Shown one piece after another: positions 1 through 10,012 of a stretch of DNA of 64,000 nucleotides. The notes below the pieces were generated by a model. It was not told the DNA's origin. It made no database searches and worked only from the letters and a program-made list of their open reading frames with translations. How positions within the stretch are numbered: position 1 is the stretch's first letter; the number at the start of each line of letters is the position of its first letter. Both the position numbers and the translations under genes were made by a program. Source of the stretch: Clostridia bacterium (GTDB lineage Bacteria > Bacillota > Clostridia > Lutisporales > Lutisporaceae); NCBI GenBank assembly GCA_029256325.1, contig JAQSYD010000001.1, positions 41,888-105,887 on the forward strand, read 5' to 3'.

Positions 1-939
1 AGTTTCAATAAAATCTGTAATGCCGCACAGACTTGATGTGCCACCGTAAAGATATATTTCATTTATATCGTTGTTTGCATTTCGTGTTTTGTAATATTGA
101 AAAATTCGCAGGATATCTTCCGTCCACCTAGAGATAATGTTTCTTGCAACTTGATTAATTGCCGTGGATTCAGAGCTTGTCCCTAATATCCTTAGATCCA
201 CTTCTGATATCTTTTTACTTTCTGCTTCCTGAAAGGAGATCCCAAAGGTATCTGCAATTGCTTCGGTTATTTCTTTTCCTCCCCAAGAAACAAGTCTGCT
301 GAATTGAAACATACCCTTTGATAATATTAAAATATTGCTATTGCTGCAGCCCAGATCAATGAGGGCAATGGTATGATCAAGATTAACAGGAATATCATTA
401 ATCTGCTGCTTCCTGCTGAAAAGCTTAGAAATTGCATTTGAATTTATATCAAGTGCTTTTGGCTCAAGCTTGATTGCTTTGATCAAAGCAATATAATCAT
501 CCGCTATTGTCTTAGGCATTGCAGCTATTAACATTCTTGACTTTTGATCCGCCTTCTCTTCCTGCACCTTATATTCAATAATATACTCATTAAGATCAAT
601 GGGTAAATATTGTTCTATTTCATATCCAATCATACTTTTCATTTCAGAGGGTTTTACGTTGGGTACATCCAATTCTCTTCTTATAATTGAAGTACTCTGT
701 ATCGTAAAAATTGCATCCTTGTATTTTATCTTATTCTTCGATAGAGCTTGTGCCAAGCTTTGTCTGAATCCCTCTGCCTTCGCTTCTTCTAAAACCAGGT
801 TTCCGTCTACCAAACTTCCCTGCGGTGTTTCCAATATCAACGCCTTATCTATATAAATACAGCCTTTATGATATTTCCCCACCGTCATTTTTGTATTAAA
901 TGTACCAATATCTATTGATATTATGTTTTTACCAGCCAA
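1..939 (-). CDS. pilM: Type IV pilus assembly protein PilM (actin-like ATPase), 3' end runs off the window; TTG start
   Basis: Manual minus-strand translation MAGKNIISIDIGTFNTKMTVGKYHKGCIYIDKALILETPQGSLV... with a GGGGTG Shine-Dalgarno before TTG; adjacent to pilD and other pilus genes. Missing from the ORF track because of the non-ATG start and truncation. Confidence 0.85.
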   Translation of the reverse strand, partial: MAGKNIISIDIGTFNTKMTVGKYHKGCIYIDKALILETPQGSLVDGNLVLEEAKAEGFRQSLAQALSKNKIKYKDAIFTIQSTSIIRRELDVPNVKPSEMKSMIGYEIEQYLPIDLNEYIIEYKVQEEKADQKSRMLIAAMPKTIADDYIALIKAIKLEPKALDINSNAISKLFSRKQQINDIPVNLDHTIALIDLGCSNSNILILSKGMFQFSRLVSWGGKEITEAIADTFGISFQEAESKKISEVDLRILGTSSESTAINQVARNIISRWTEDILRIFQYYKTRNANNDINEIYLYGGTSSLCGITDFIET

Positions 940-958
940 ATCTATCACCCCGGTTTCT

Positions 959-1714
959 TTAGATTAGTAAATTCTGTACATATAACTGTACCATTTGTGT
1001 ACCAAAGAACATAACAATTAATGCAGAGAAGGCAATAAATGGACCAAAGGGTATATAATCTTTCGGTCTTTTTACTTTGGCTACAATTAAAATAAGCGAA
1101 ACGACAGCTCCTATTATAAAGGATAAGAGTGATAGGATTAATACATACTTCCAGCCGAGAAATAATCCCAATACAGCCATAAGCTTGATATCGCCACCAC
1201 CCATAGCTCCATTCGTAAGCATTGCAATCATTAAGAATATTCCTCCACCGAGTACAAATCCGATAATACCGGGAAGCATATTCGCTTTTATGTCAAATAA
1301 ATTAAAAATTAAACCCGCAACCAGTCCAAATAGTATGATTTCGTCCGGTATCTCTTGTCTTTCCAGATCAACAAAAGTCACGATAATCAGCATGCATGTC
1401 AGCACAGCATATTTTATAAATTCGATACTGAGAAAAAACTTGTTAAATAATAATAAAAATACTACGGCTGTTATCAGTTCCACTACAGGATATTGAATTG
1501 ATATTTTTGCACCGCAGTATTTGCATTTGCCTCTGTTCATTACATAACCTAAAACCGGTATCAGGTCTACTGCACTTAAATTATGCTTGCAATGTGGACA
1601 GTGAGACGCAGGATATGCAATTGATTTTTTCTCAGGTATCCTATAGATGCATACATTTAAAAAGGAACCTATAGAGAGTCCAAGTATGAAAATGATTATT
1701 TGTATTGGCAGCAT
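959..1714 (-). CDS. pilD: Prepilin peptidase (A24 family)
   Basis: N-terminal CPHCKHNL/CKYCGAKI zinc-binding motif, GGGDIKLMAVLGLFLGW catalytic motif, multiple TM segments. Confidence 0.93.
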   Translation of the reverse strand: MLPIQIIIFILGLSIGSFLNVCIYRIPEKKSIAYPASHCPHCKHNLSAVDLIPVLGYVMNRGKCKYCGAKISIQYPVVELITAVVFLLLFNKFFLSIEFIKYAVLTCMLIIVTFVDLERQEIPDEIILFGLVAGLIFNLFDIKANMLPGIIGFVLGGGIFLMIAMLTNGAMGGGDIKLMAVLGLFLGWKYVLILSLLSFIIGAVVSLILIVAKVKRPKDYIPFGPFIAFSALIVMFFGTQMVQLYVQNLLI

Positions 1715-1904
1715 GCACTCACCCCTTATAATGATTCTCCCGTTCAGAAAGCCTAAACAGGAGAATGTCGTAATGTGTTACATCTTAATATATATATAAA
1801 TCCATCTTACTAGAAAAGAACATATTTTTCAATTAATTTGTCATATTATACCGACTTACTTATGATATAATTATAGACAAATCGATTCGTAAGGGGTTTT
1901 AGAG

Positions 1905-2321
1905 ATGATCTTTAAGAAGAATAAGGGTTTTACTTTAATAGAGGTCATTATATCAATTGCTATTATTGCTGTCATTGGGGTTATTCTTACAAATTTTGTT
2001 TCAACCACAATCAAAGCAAGAAATATCAGTATTGAACGACTGCAGCTATTAGCTTCATGTACCAGCTATATGAATGAAATAAAATCAATGCAAGAAAGCT
2101 TTTCAAGCGTTTCTGATATAGAAGACCTGCTTGAAGCTATGGATTTTGAAAAAGGAACAACGGTCTTTAAAAAAGTAGAAAATACAAACATCAATATTAA
2201 GATAACCATCAATCGAAATATGGACGTGCCAGGACTATATGAAATTATGGTAGTTGGTACATCACCTAATGTAAATGATATTTCTATTTCTTCTGTTATA
2301 AAAGGAGGCGGTTTGGATTGA
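1905..2321 (+). CDS. Prepilin-type N-terminal methylation protein (minor pilin, PilV/PilI-like)
   Basis: KGFTLIEVIISIAIIAVIG prepilin motif. Confidence 0.85.
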   Translation: MIFKKNKGFTLIEVIISIAIIAVIGVILTNFVSTTIKARNISIERLQLLASCTSYMNEIKSMQESFSSVSDIEDLLEAMDFEKGTTVFKKVENTNINIKITINRNMDVPGLYEIMVVGTSPNVNDISISSVIKGGGLD

Positions 2322-3448
2322 TGAAAAGAAAACCTTTCAATACAAAAGGCCTGACATTAATAGAATTAATATTAACGTTAGCTTTATTTGGATTGATTAC
2401 TATGATTGTATATCCCATGCTGGGCTTCACTTATAGAACAACAAATATACAATTAAAGGAATCGAATCAGAGAAATGAGGTAAGAGTAGTTTCAAACCAC
2501 CTAAAGAATGATATTGAATATTCAAATGCTATTGACGTTGTTGATCCCAATACACTTGAAATTATCAACAGCAAGGGTGAACAGATCTCTTACTATATGA
2601 AAGACAATGGCGGTCCCGACAGCTATTTAGTAAGAGAAAGTGATACAACTACAGCGTTTAAAGACATCACCGGCATTGAATTTGAACTATTGAATAATCA
2701 TCTTGTTGATGCCAAACTTTTTACCGATGTAGCCAACGGTAAGTTTACAGCATTTAAAATATACCGGTGGAATATGAAAATAGAAAATCCAAATAGCCCC
2801 ATAGATCTAAAAGAATATATTATATCCAACAGTGTTTTTGTATTTGTAAATCAAATTGAAGTTTTCGGCACCCCCTATATCTATGGTGATAATGCCACTG
2901 CAATTTTTAGAAATGGCTTAGAAATTACCGGAGGCGAAATTAGCAATAGTTACATATATGTTGACGGTGATGTTTCGCTGAAAGGAAATGCCACTTTGGG
3001 TAATTCAGACGAAACAAGTATGATCTATGTTTCCGGTGAGATTAAAGGCAGCGGTAATACAAATATATATGGTGAGGTTCTAACCGGTGAAGAATTTGAG
3101 TTTCCGAAAATTAAAATACCACCTTTGAAGGCTACCAGTTGGTATATAGAAAATGGATATTCCCCAAATACAGAGCCGACAGATAGCATGAAATTTTTCG
3201 GAGATAATATTATTATTGATGAGGATGCCTCTGATGTGATCATCGTCAGCAATTCAACCAATAAGGACGAGGTTAGTATCAGAATTAGAAATAAAATAGA
3301 TGTAAGCGGAATTTTATTTGCACCGGGAAGCATCGTAGAAATCGATGATGCCACTTTCAGAGGCTTAATCATCGCCAAAAGTGTGCACCTGAAAAATAAG
3401 GCAGACGTAACCTTTGAAATGGTAGAAATGGACGATCTTCCATTTTAG
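2318..3448 (+). CDS. Minor pilin (PilW-like) with C-terminal repetitive beta-helix/bactofilin-like region
   Basis: KGLTLIELILTLALFG prepilin motif; C-terminal pattern IYVDGDVSLKGNATLG...IYVSGEIKGSGNTNIYGEV. Confidence 0.75.
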   Translation: MMKRKPFNTKGLTLIELILTLALFGLITMIVYPMLGFTYRTTNIQLKESNQRNEVRVVSNHLKNDIEYSNAIDVVDPNTLEIINSKGEQISYYMKDNGGPDSYLVRESDTTTAFKDITGIEFELLNNHLVDAKLFTDVANGKFTAFKIYRWNMKIENPNSPIDLKEYIISNSVFVFVNQIEVFGTPYIYGDNATAIFRNGLEITGGEISNSYIYVDGDVSLKGNATLGNSDETSMIYVSGEIKGSGNTNIYGEVLTGEEFEFPKIKIPPLKATSWYIENGYSPNTEPTDSMKFFGDNIIIDEDASDVIIVSNSTNKDEVSIRIRNKIDVSGILFAPGSIVEIDDATFRGLIIAKSVHLKNKADVTFEMVEMDDLPF

Positions 3449-3459
3449 CATGAAACTTT

Positions 3460-3873
3460 GTGAGGTGTTCTATGAAGTATCTTAGGAATAATAAAGGCGG
3501 AACTTTGATGATAACAATCATCCTATTAATGATTGTTACAGTTTTAGGCGCAGCAATGTTATTTTCTGTTGTCAGGGAGCTGCAAATCAATCGAGCGTTA
3601 GAAGACAGGACCATTGCCAGATATTTAGCGCAGTCAGGCATAGACCATGCATTGTATGTGGTTGAGACTGAATATGAATCACTGGAATTTCCTTATGTGA
3701 AAGAGGTTGTATTGATCAATGACAGCAGAATATATAAATTTGTTATAGATGAAGATGAATCGGATATTACCATACGCTCTACCGGTACAGTCGAAATCGA
3801 TGGGAAGATGAAAAGAAAAGTAACAATGGATGCAACTATACAAGAAGATGGACAAGTCATTATTGAGGAATAG
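3460..3873 (+). CDS. PilX-like pilus assembly protein
   Basis: KGGTLMITIILLMIVTVLGAAM N-terminal TM, third gene of a coupled minor-pilin operon; in-frame start likely at the internal MKYLRNNKGG. Confidence 0.65.
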   Translation: MRCSMKYLRNNKGGTLMITIILLMIVTVLGAAMLFSVVRELQINRALEDRTIARYLAQSGIDHALYVVETEYESLEFPYVKEVVLINDSRIYKFVIDEDESDITIRSTGTVEIDGKMKRKVTMDATIQEDGQVIIEE

Positions 3874-3877
3874 TTTG

Positions 3878-3906
3878 ATGCTTTCGAATGAGAGCATTTT
3901 TTATTA
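3878..3906 (+). terminator. Rho-independent terminator after minor-pilin operon
   Basis: ATGCTTTC GAAT GAGAGCAT followed by TTTTTTATT. Confidence 0.75.
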
Positions 3907-3913
3907 TTGGAAA

Positions 3914-3943
3914 GAAAAAATAGTCAATCACTAAGATTGACTA
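3914..3943 (-). terminator. Rho-independent terminator after major pilin gene
   Basis: tagtcaatc-actaa-gattgacta 9-bp stem; U-tract on minus strand. Confidence 0.75.
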
Positions 3944-3963
3944 TTAAGTATATCGAATTCAAG

Positions 3964-4347
3964 TTAAGGTACATATGTTACATCTGTAATTCTATTTGAA
4001 TTAATAACAAATCTAAAATTACCCAAATCATTAGCTGTAATTGTAGTACTTGTTGGAAGCAAGTCTTTTCCAATTAAATATGTTACCACAGCGTTTATTT
4101 GTGCTTGAGTAGGTGTAAGATTACCATTTGCTGCTGTTAAAGTAGGATAATCTCCTGTACTTGCAAAATCAACTTGAATAGCATTCTGTAGAAGTTTTGC
4201 GTTTGCCTCATCAGCTCTTGCCTCAGCATTATCAGAAAACCCGCTAAATTTTGGTAATGCAATTGCAGAAATGATTCCAATGATTGCTATAACCAAAATT
4301 AACTCAATGAGTGTAAAGCCCTTCTTATTTTTCAACATTTTTCTCAT
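3964..4347 (-). CDS. pilA: Type IV major pilin
   Basis: KKGFTLIELILVIAIIGIISAIALPKFSGF. Confidence 0.9.
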   Translation of the reverse strand: MRKMLKNKKGFTLIELILVIAIIGIISAIALPKFSGFSDNAEARADEANAKLLQNAIQVDFASTGDYPTLTAANGNLTPTQAQINAVVTYLIGKDLLPTSTTITANDLGNFRFVINSNRITDVTYVP

Positions 4348-4383
4348 ATTTTCACCCCCCTTAAATTGATATTATATCATAAG

Positions 4384-5595
4384 TTATATTGAAATAGTAC
4401 TCATCATGTCGAATAATGGCAAAATTATAGATGCGACAATGGAGCCTATTACAAAAACCATGATAACAAGCATGAGTGGTTCAACCAGCTTCGTCATTGC
4501 CTCCAGGGCAGTTTCAGCCTCATCATCGTAGTAATTGGCGGTCTTATCCAGTATTTCATCTATAGAACCTGATTCCTCCCCTATGGTCAGCATGGAAATA
4601 AACATTGGAGGAAACAGATTCATCTTTTTAATGGGTACTGATAAAAGCACCCCTCTTTTCACATCTTCTTTGGCTTTGTTCAAACCCTCTTCTACCACCT
4701 TGTTGTTGACAATCTTTCCTACGATATCCAGTGCTTGAAGTAAAGGCAGACCACTGGACAGCAATGTGGAAAGCGTTCTGGAAAATCTAGAGGTTATAAT
4801 CTTTTGATTTAATCCTTTTATAATAGGAATTTTAAACTTTAAACCATCTAAAATGTATTTAACCTTAGGAAATCTCACAAGTGCAGTAACTAGTGCAATA
4901 AATCCAACAGCCATGCCTGCAGCCAAATACCAATAATTTGTTAGAAATGCGCTTACAGCCAATAGTATCCTTGTTGGCAAAGGAAGTGCTATGCCGCTGC
5001 TTTCAAACATGCCGGTAAAACTAGGTAAAACAAATATAAGCAGGAATATGACCACGACCACTGCGACAATTGCCAGTATGATTGGGTAAACCATAGCATT
5101 TTTGACTTTATTGATGATTTTGGATTCTTTCTCGTAGTGAACTGCCATTCTGTTGAGTATCACATCCAGATTACCGCTGGCTTCACCAGCCACCACCATA
5201 TTGATCAGCAGTTCGGGAAAAACATCGCTATATTTTTGCATTGCTTCTGATAGCGTCAAACCCTGCTGCACCTTTTCGTATACTTGGCTGATGGCAGCCT
5301 TAAAGCTTTTGCTTTCTGTTTGCTGTCTTAAAATATCCAGACAGGATATTAGGCTTACCCCAGCCTGCAGCATGGTATGAAACTGTCGGCAGAATACTGC
5401 AATATTTTTGACAGATACTTTAGTAAAAAGCTTATTCAGTTCGATTTCCTTGCTTGTGCTCTGCTCTTTTATTTGAATCGGAAAATGATGATTCTGTCTT
5501 AACATGACCAGTACATCATCCTTAGAATTTGCTTCATATACGCCTTTTACGGTATTGCCTTCCGGCGCTATCGCTTTATATTTGTATCTGGCCAT
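4384..5595 (-). CDS. pilC: Type II secretion/type IV pilus inner membrane protein PilC (GspF family)
   Basis: MARYKYKAIAPEGNTVKGVYEA...FCRQFHTMLQAGVSLI, GEESGSIDEIL. Confidence 0.93.
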   Translation of the reverse strand: MARYKYKAIAPEGNTVKGVYEANSKDDVLVMLRQNHHFPIQIKEQSTSKEIELNKLFTKVSVKNIAVFCRQFHTMLQAGVSLISCLDILRQQTESKSFKAAISQVYEKVQQGLTLSEAMQKYSDVFPELLINMVVAGEASGNLDVILNRMAVHYEKESKIINKVKNAMVYPIILAIVAVVVVIFLLIFVLPSFTGMFESSGIALPLPTRILLAVSAFLTNYWYLAAGMAVGFIALVTALVRFPKVKYILDGLKFKIPIIKGLNQKIITSRFSRTLSTLLSSGLPLLQALDIVGKIVNNKVVEEGLNKAKEDVKRGVLLSVPIKKMNLFPPMFISMLTIGEESGSIDEILDKTANYYDDEAETALEAMTKLVEPLMLVIMVFVIGSIVASIILPLFDMMSTISI

Positions 5596-5632
5596 AAATT
5601 CACATCCTGTATGAAATATTAATATTAATTAT

Positions 5633-6691
5633 TTAGCTTCCCCCCATAAACCTTTCCAGCATTTCTCTGTCAACGCTGTTCTCCAGGGCGGTTTGTCTGC
5701 TGATTTGAAGCTGCTTGCACAGCTGGCTCAAGGAATAATCCATACTCTGCATCCCAAGCTTGCTGCCAGTTTGAATCATGTTTTGTATTTGAAAGGATTT
5801 ACCCTCTCTAATCAAGTTCTTAACGGCGGTATTGGCAATCATGATTTCATGAGCCGCAACTCTTCTGTTTCCCTCAACAGTGGGCGTGAGCTGCTGTGAT
5901 ATGATAGCTTCCAATACGGATGCCAGTTGTACTCTGATCTGCTCCTGTTGATGCGGTGGAAATACATCTATTACCCTATCGATGGTCTTGGCTGCACCAA
6001 TGGTGTGAAGCGTTGATAAAACCAAATGTCCAGTTTCAGCTGCTGTTAGGGCAATGCTTATTGTTTCAAGGTCTCGCATTTCACCCACTAAGACGACATC
6101 CGGATCTTGTCTTAATGCTGCCCGCAAAGCATTCCCAAAGCTTTGTGTGTCATTACCGATTTCTCTTTGATTTATTATGCTTTGATTGTGCTTATGCAGG
6201 TACTCGATTGGATCCTCCAGTGTCAATATATGACACTGCCTATTCTTATTAATGAAATCAAGCATAGAGGCAAGTGTCGTTGTCTTCCCGCTGCCAGTAG
6301 GACCTGTAACAAGAATCAAACCCCTTTGCTTCATGGCAAGATCCTTCAGTATAGGAGGCAGTCCCAGCTCTTCCATAGAAGGAATTCTTGAGGAAATCAT
6401 CCTTATGGCCATTGCATAGCTCTCTCTTTGCTTATAGGCATTTACTCTGAAACGACCGGAAATTGAGCTTGTATATGCAAAGTCCAATTCTCCCAAGCAG
6501 TTAAGATGAGCCAGCTGATTGGCTGTAAGAAACTGCTCTGTAAGAGCCTTGGTATCATCACAGCTTAATATCTCCTCACCTATTCTATGAAGCTTGCCGT
6601 TTATACGCATTGTAGGCCAGGTACCTGCAGTTAAATGCAAATCTGAAGCCTTTTGTAAAACGGCTTTATCTAGCAGTTCAAATATATTCAT
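5633..6691 (-). CDS. pilT: Twitching motility ATPase PilT
   Basis: Walker A GPTGSGKTTTLASM, ASDLHLTAG start, Walker B region DPDVVLVGEMRD. Confidence 0.94.
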   Translation of the reverse strand: MNIFELLDKAVLQKASDLHLTAGTWPTMRINGKLHRIGEEILSCDDTKALTEQFLTANQLAHLNCLGELDFAYTSSISGRFRVNAYKQRESYAMAIRMISSRIPSMEELGLPPILKDLAMKQRGLILVTGPTGSGKTTTLASMLDFINKNRQCHILTLEDPIEYLHKHNQSIINQREIGNDTQSFGNALRAALRQDPDVVLVGEMRDLETISIALTAAETGHLVLSTLHTIGAAKTIDRVIDVFPPHQQEQIRVQLASVLEAIISQQLTPTVEGNRRVAAHEIMIANTAVKNLIREGKSFQIQNMIQTGSKLGMQSMDYSLSQLCKQLQISRQTALENSVDREMLERFMGGS

Positions 6692-6702
6692 CCATACACC
6701 AC

Positions 6703-8379
6703 CTAATCCAAGCTGTAAGTCACTCTAATCATTTCTTCTACTGTTGTAACCCCTGACAAAACAAGCTTCTTACAGCTTTCTCTCAATGTTACAGTACCGT
6801 TTGCTGCTGCTGCTGATCTTATATCGTCAATACTCGCTTTTTTATCTATCAAAACTCTAATATCCTTATTCACAGGCATGACTTCATGTATGGCTGTTCT
6901 TCCTTTGTAACCGGAGCCATTGCATACACTGCAGCCTCTACCCTTGTAAATCACTGCATGGTCCTCATTTAATATCTGTTTTTCAAAGCTGTCTGCTTCA
7001 TAGGTGGACTTGCAGTGGTTGCATATTTTGCGAACCAGTCTTTGCGCCACTACACCTACGACCGATGAAGAAACCAAATAAGGCTCAATGCCCATATCTA
7101 CCAGTCTGGTAACCGTTGAGGAGGCATCATTTGTATGCATGGTACTCAACACCAGATGCCCCGTAATAGATGCTCTCACAGCGATTTGAGCTGTTTCTGC
7201 ATCCCTTATTTCACCCACCATGATGATATCAGGATCCTGTCTTAATATGGAACGAAGTCCATTGGCAAAGGTCATTCCTGCCTTGGGGTTTACCTGAACT
7301 TGGTTGATGCCCTCCAAGCGATATTCAACAGGATCTTCTATGGTAATGATGTTGGTTCTTACATGATTCAGTTCCTTCAATAATGCGTACAATGTCGTGC
7401 TCTTACCACTGCCGGTAGGACCTGTAACCAGAATGATTCCATTGGGGTTCTTAATAAGCTTGTCCAAAAGCTCAAGATTGCTTTGGCTAAATCCAAGTTG
7501 AGTTTTTGTTGCAAGAAAATTCTCTCTATCTAATAAGCGTATTACTACCTTCTCGCCAAAAACAGTAGGAATGGAGGAAATACGCATGTCAATTTCCCTG
7601 CCGTCTACCTGCAGTTCAATTCGTCCGTCTTGCGGCAGTCTTTTTTCAGCTATATCCATCTTAGCCATGATCTTAATTCTGGTTACGATAGCTGAATGTG
7701 CTGATTTTTCTGGAGTCATAACCTCTTGCAAATCACCATCGATTCTGAATCTGATTCGTATATTGTTTTCTGCCGGTTCTATATGAATATCGCTGGCTTT
7801 TTGCTTAACCGCTTGACTTATAATTGAATTAATCAGCCTTACAACTGGAGCATTTTCTGTTTCACTCATGCTATCTTCTAAAAGCTCTGTTATAACACCG
7901 GTATCATACTGTCGTTTAAATTCCTCTATGGCCTTTTCAGCTCTCTGCTTTCCGTAATATCTCTCAATCGCATTTATGATAGCCATGCGACTGGAAGTCA
8001 CTGGCTCTACGTCAAGTCCGGTTGCTATGCTGACGTCATCTCTTGCAAAAATATTCAGAGGATCTGTCATAGCCACAATAAGTCTATTATTTTCCTTCTT
8101 TACGGGTATTAACGTATGCCTTCTTGCAAGACTTTCGTTAATTAACTTAGGGATTTCGGGATCTATATAAATTTTGCTGATATCAGTATAAGCAATGCCT
8201 AATTGCAGCTCTAAAGCCTTTATCATGTCGGCTTCTGAAATGATGGCATCATCAATAAGCATTTCCCCCAGCTTCTTACCTGTGGCCTTTTGCTTATTCA
8301 AAGCCTCCTTCAACTGCTCCATTGTTAGAAGACCGGCATCAACCAGTATGTCTCCCAATCTTTTATTTCTATTTAACAT
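6703..8379 (-). CDS. pilB: Type IV pilus assembly ATPase PilB (GspE family)
   Basis: GPTGSGKSTTLYALL, IEDPVEY, zinc motif CNHCKST...CSVCNGSGYKGRTAIHE. Confidence 0.94.
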   Translation of the reverse strand: MLNRNKRLGDILVDAGLLTMEQLKEALNKQKATGKKLGEMLIDDAIISEADMIKALELQLGIAYTDISKIYIDPEIPKLINESLARRHTLIPVKKENNRLIVAMTDPLNIFARDDVSIATGLDVEPVTSSRMAIINAIERYYGKQRAEKAIEEFKRQYDTGVITELLEDSMSETENAPVVRLINSIISQAVKQKASDIHIEPAENNIRIRFRIDGDLQEVMTPEKSAHSAIVTRIKIMAKMDIAEKRLPQDGRIELQVDGREIDMRISSIPTVFGEKVVIRLLDRENFLATKTQLGFSQSNLELLDKLIKNPNGIILVTGPTGSGKSTTLYALLKELNHVRTNIITIEDPVEYRLEGINQVQVNPKAGMTFANGLRSILRQDPDIIMVGEIRDAETAQIAVRASITGHLVLSTMHTNDASSTVTRLVDMGIEPYLVSSSVVGVVAQRLVRKICNHCKSTYEADSFEKQILNEDHAVIYKGRGCSVCNGSGYKGRTAIHEVMPVNKDIRVLIDKKASIDDIRSAAAANGTVTLRESCKKLVLSGVTTVEEMIRVTYSLD

Positions 8380-8546
8380 ATCTACACCCTTACCATATCA
8401 TTAAATTTATGATCTATTGGAATACCTTTATTGACTAATTATTTTATTTCATAAAATCGTTAATTTTATATAATTCTCTTTATATTGCTTTATTCCTGCT
8501 AAATCGACAGACTTTTAGAAAAATATAAAAACCCTGTAGAAAAAAG

Positions 8547-8585
8547 AATAAAGCTGACAAAATCAGATGTCTTGTCAGCTTTATT
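8547..8585 (-). terminator. Rho-independent terminator after YqeG
   Basis: 14-bp perfect stem aataaagctgacaa ... ttgtcagctttatt. Confidence 0.75.
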
Positions 8586-9114
8586 CTTTATTATTTTTCA
8601 ATGAGTCCTTATATTTTTTTAATACCATTTTTTCAATCTGCCTTACAAACCTTGTCCATAAAAACTCTTTACTGCTTAAGGGTACAACAAGTATCGTAAA
8701 AAGCTCCAATCTATTGCCCCCTAGGATATCTGTAAAGATTTGATCACCGATAACCGCAGTGTTCTGGGGGTCGGTACCTAAAAGCTTTATGGCCTTACGG
8801 AAGGCGGCCCTGCTGGGTTTTGCTGCATTATGTACTGCCGGAAGCTTTAACTCCCTATTAAACATAGCCACTCTATTCTTAGTTCCATTAGAAAGTATAC
8901 ATAGCTTAAAGCCAGCTTTAACGAGCTTATTTACCAATTCAATAACCTTCTCATCTGCAAATTTCTCAGACCAAGGAACAAGTGTATTGTCAATATCAAT
9001 AATGATACCTTCAATGGAATTCTTCTTCAGTACTTCAATTTCCAGTTCATAAGGAGAGTTCACGTGTAATTTTGGAATAAGATTGTTTCTCATCATATAC
9101 CTCAATTTTCTCAT
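8581..9114 (-). CDS. yqeG: YqeG family HAD IIIA-type phosphatase
   Basis: DIDNTLVPW, SNGTKNR, GDQIFTDILGGNR. Confidence 0.9.
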   Translation of the reverse strand: MRKLRYMMRNNLIPKLHVNSPYELEIEVLKKNSIEGIIIDIDNTLVPWSEKFADEKVIELVNKLVKAGFKLCILSNGTKNRVAMFNRELKLPAVHNAAKPSRAAFRKAIKLLGTDPQNTAVIGDQIFTDILGGNRLELFTILVVPLSSKEFLWTRFVRQIEKMVLKKYKDSLKNNKE

Positions 9115-9193
9115 ATATTGAATATTATACCTTTTAAAGTATAAAAAGGCTACTATGAATGAGCAGTAAATCTAACATAGACAGAAGAAACCA

Positions 9194-9901
9194 TTAATAA
9201 TTCTCATTATACAAAGCTCTATACAGCTTTTTGATTGCTCTTTTTTCAATGCGGGAAACATAGGATCGCGAGATGCCCAGCATTTCTGCAATCTCTCTTT
9301 GAGTTTTTACCATTCCGCTGGACAGTCCATAGCGCAGTTCAATGACAACCTTTTCGCGCTTTTTCAAAATCTTTTCCATCTTCTGATATAGCTTTTTAAT
9401 CTGCATCTTTAGTTCAACCTCATCTAGAATAACGTCACTGTCACTTCCTAAAATATCAATCAGACTGATTTCATTGCCTTCTTTGTCTATGCCGATTGGA
9501 TCGTGAAGCGATACCTCTGTTTTGGTTTTTTTGGAGGCTCTGATTGTCATAAGTATTTCATTTTCAATACATCTTGCTGCATAGGTTGCAAGACGGGTAC
9601 CCTTCGAATCATCAAAGGTGATGATTGCTTTTATTAAACCTATGGTACCAATGGATATCAAATCATCAATTTCTCTACCCGCATTGGAATATTTCTTGAC
9701 AATGTGAGCAACCAATCTCAAATTGCGTTCCACTAGTATATTTTTAGCATCCTCATTGCCCTTTCTGTACTCTTCAAGGTAGTACTGCTCTTCTTCAGCA
9801 TTTAGCGGCTGCGGAAACGAATTTACATTTTGGATATAGCCAAAAATCAGCAGTAAATCCTTAATTGTAGCTGCAACTATTGATGTAAGGAAAAGCAACA
9901 T
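9194..9901 (-). CDS. sigK: RNA polymerase sporulation sigma factor SigK, uninterrupted, with hydrophobic pro-sequence
   Basis: Pro-region MLLFLTSIVAATIKDLLLIFGYIQNVNSFPQPL followed by sigma-70 regions 2 and 4. Confidence 0.92.
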   Translation of the reverse strand: MLLFLTSIVAATIKDLLLIFGYIQNVNSFPQPLNAEEEQYYLEEYRKGNEDAKNILVERNLRLVAHIVKKYSNAGREIDDLISIGTIGLIKAIITFDDSKGTRLATYAARCIENEILMTIRASKKTKTEVSLHDPIGIDKEGNEISLIDILGSDSDVILDEVELKMQIKKLYQKMEKILKKREKVVIELRYGLSSGMVKTQREIAEMLGISRSYVSRIEKRAIKKLYRALYNENY

Positions 9902-9985
9902 GTACGCACACCTCCTATTTTATGTCACCTTAGATAATATGAAAAAAAAGAGGAGAATGTGCATGTATCATTCTAATTAATATAA

Positions 9986-10012
9986 AAAAGAAGGTTTTAT
10001 GAACCTTCTTTA
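9986..10012 (-). terminator. Rho-independent terminator after mgsA
   Basis: aagaaggtt-ttatg-aaccttctt with U-tract on minus. Confidence 0.7.

Noticed and set aside
1077-1496. 139-aa plus-strand ORF opposite pilD
   Set aside because: Antisense shadow of a well-supported A24 peptidase gene; low-complexity translation, no SD or family motif.
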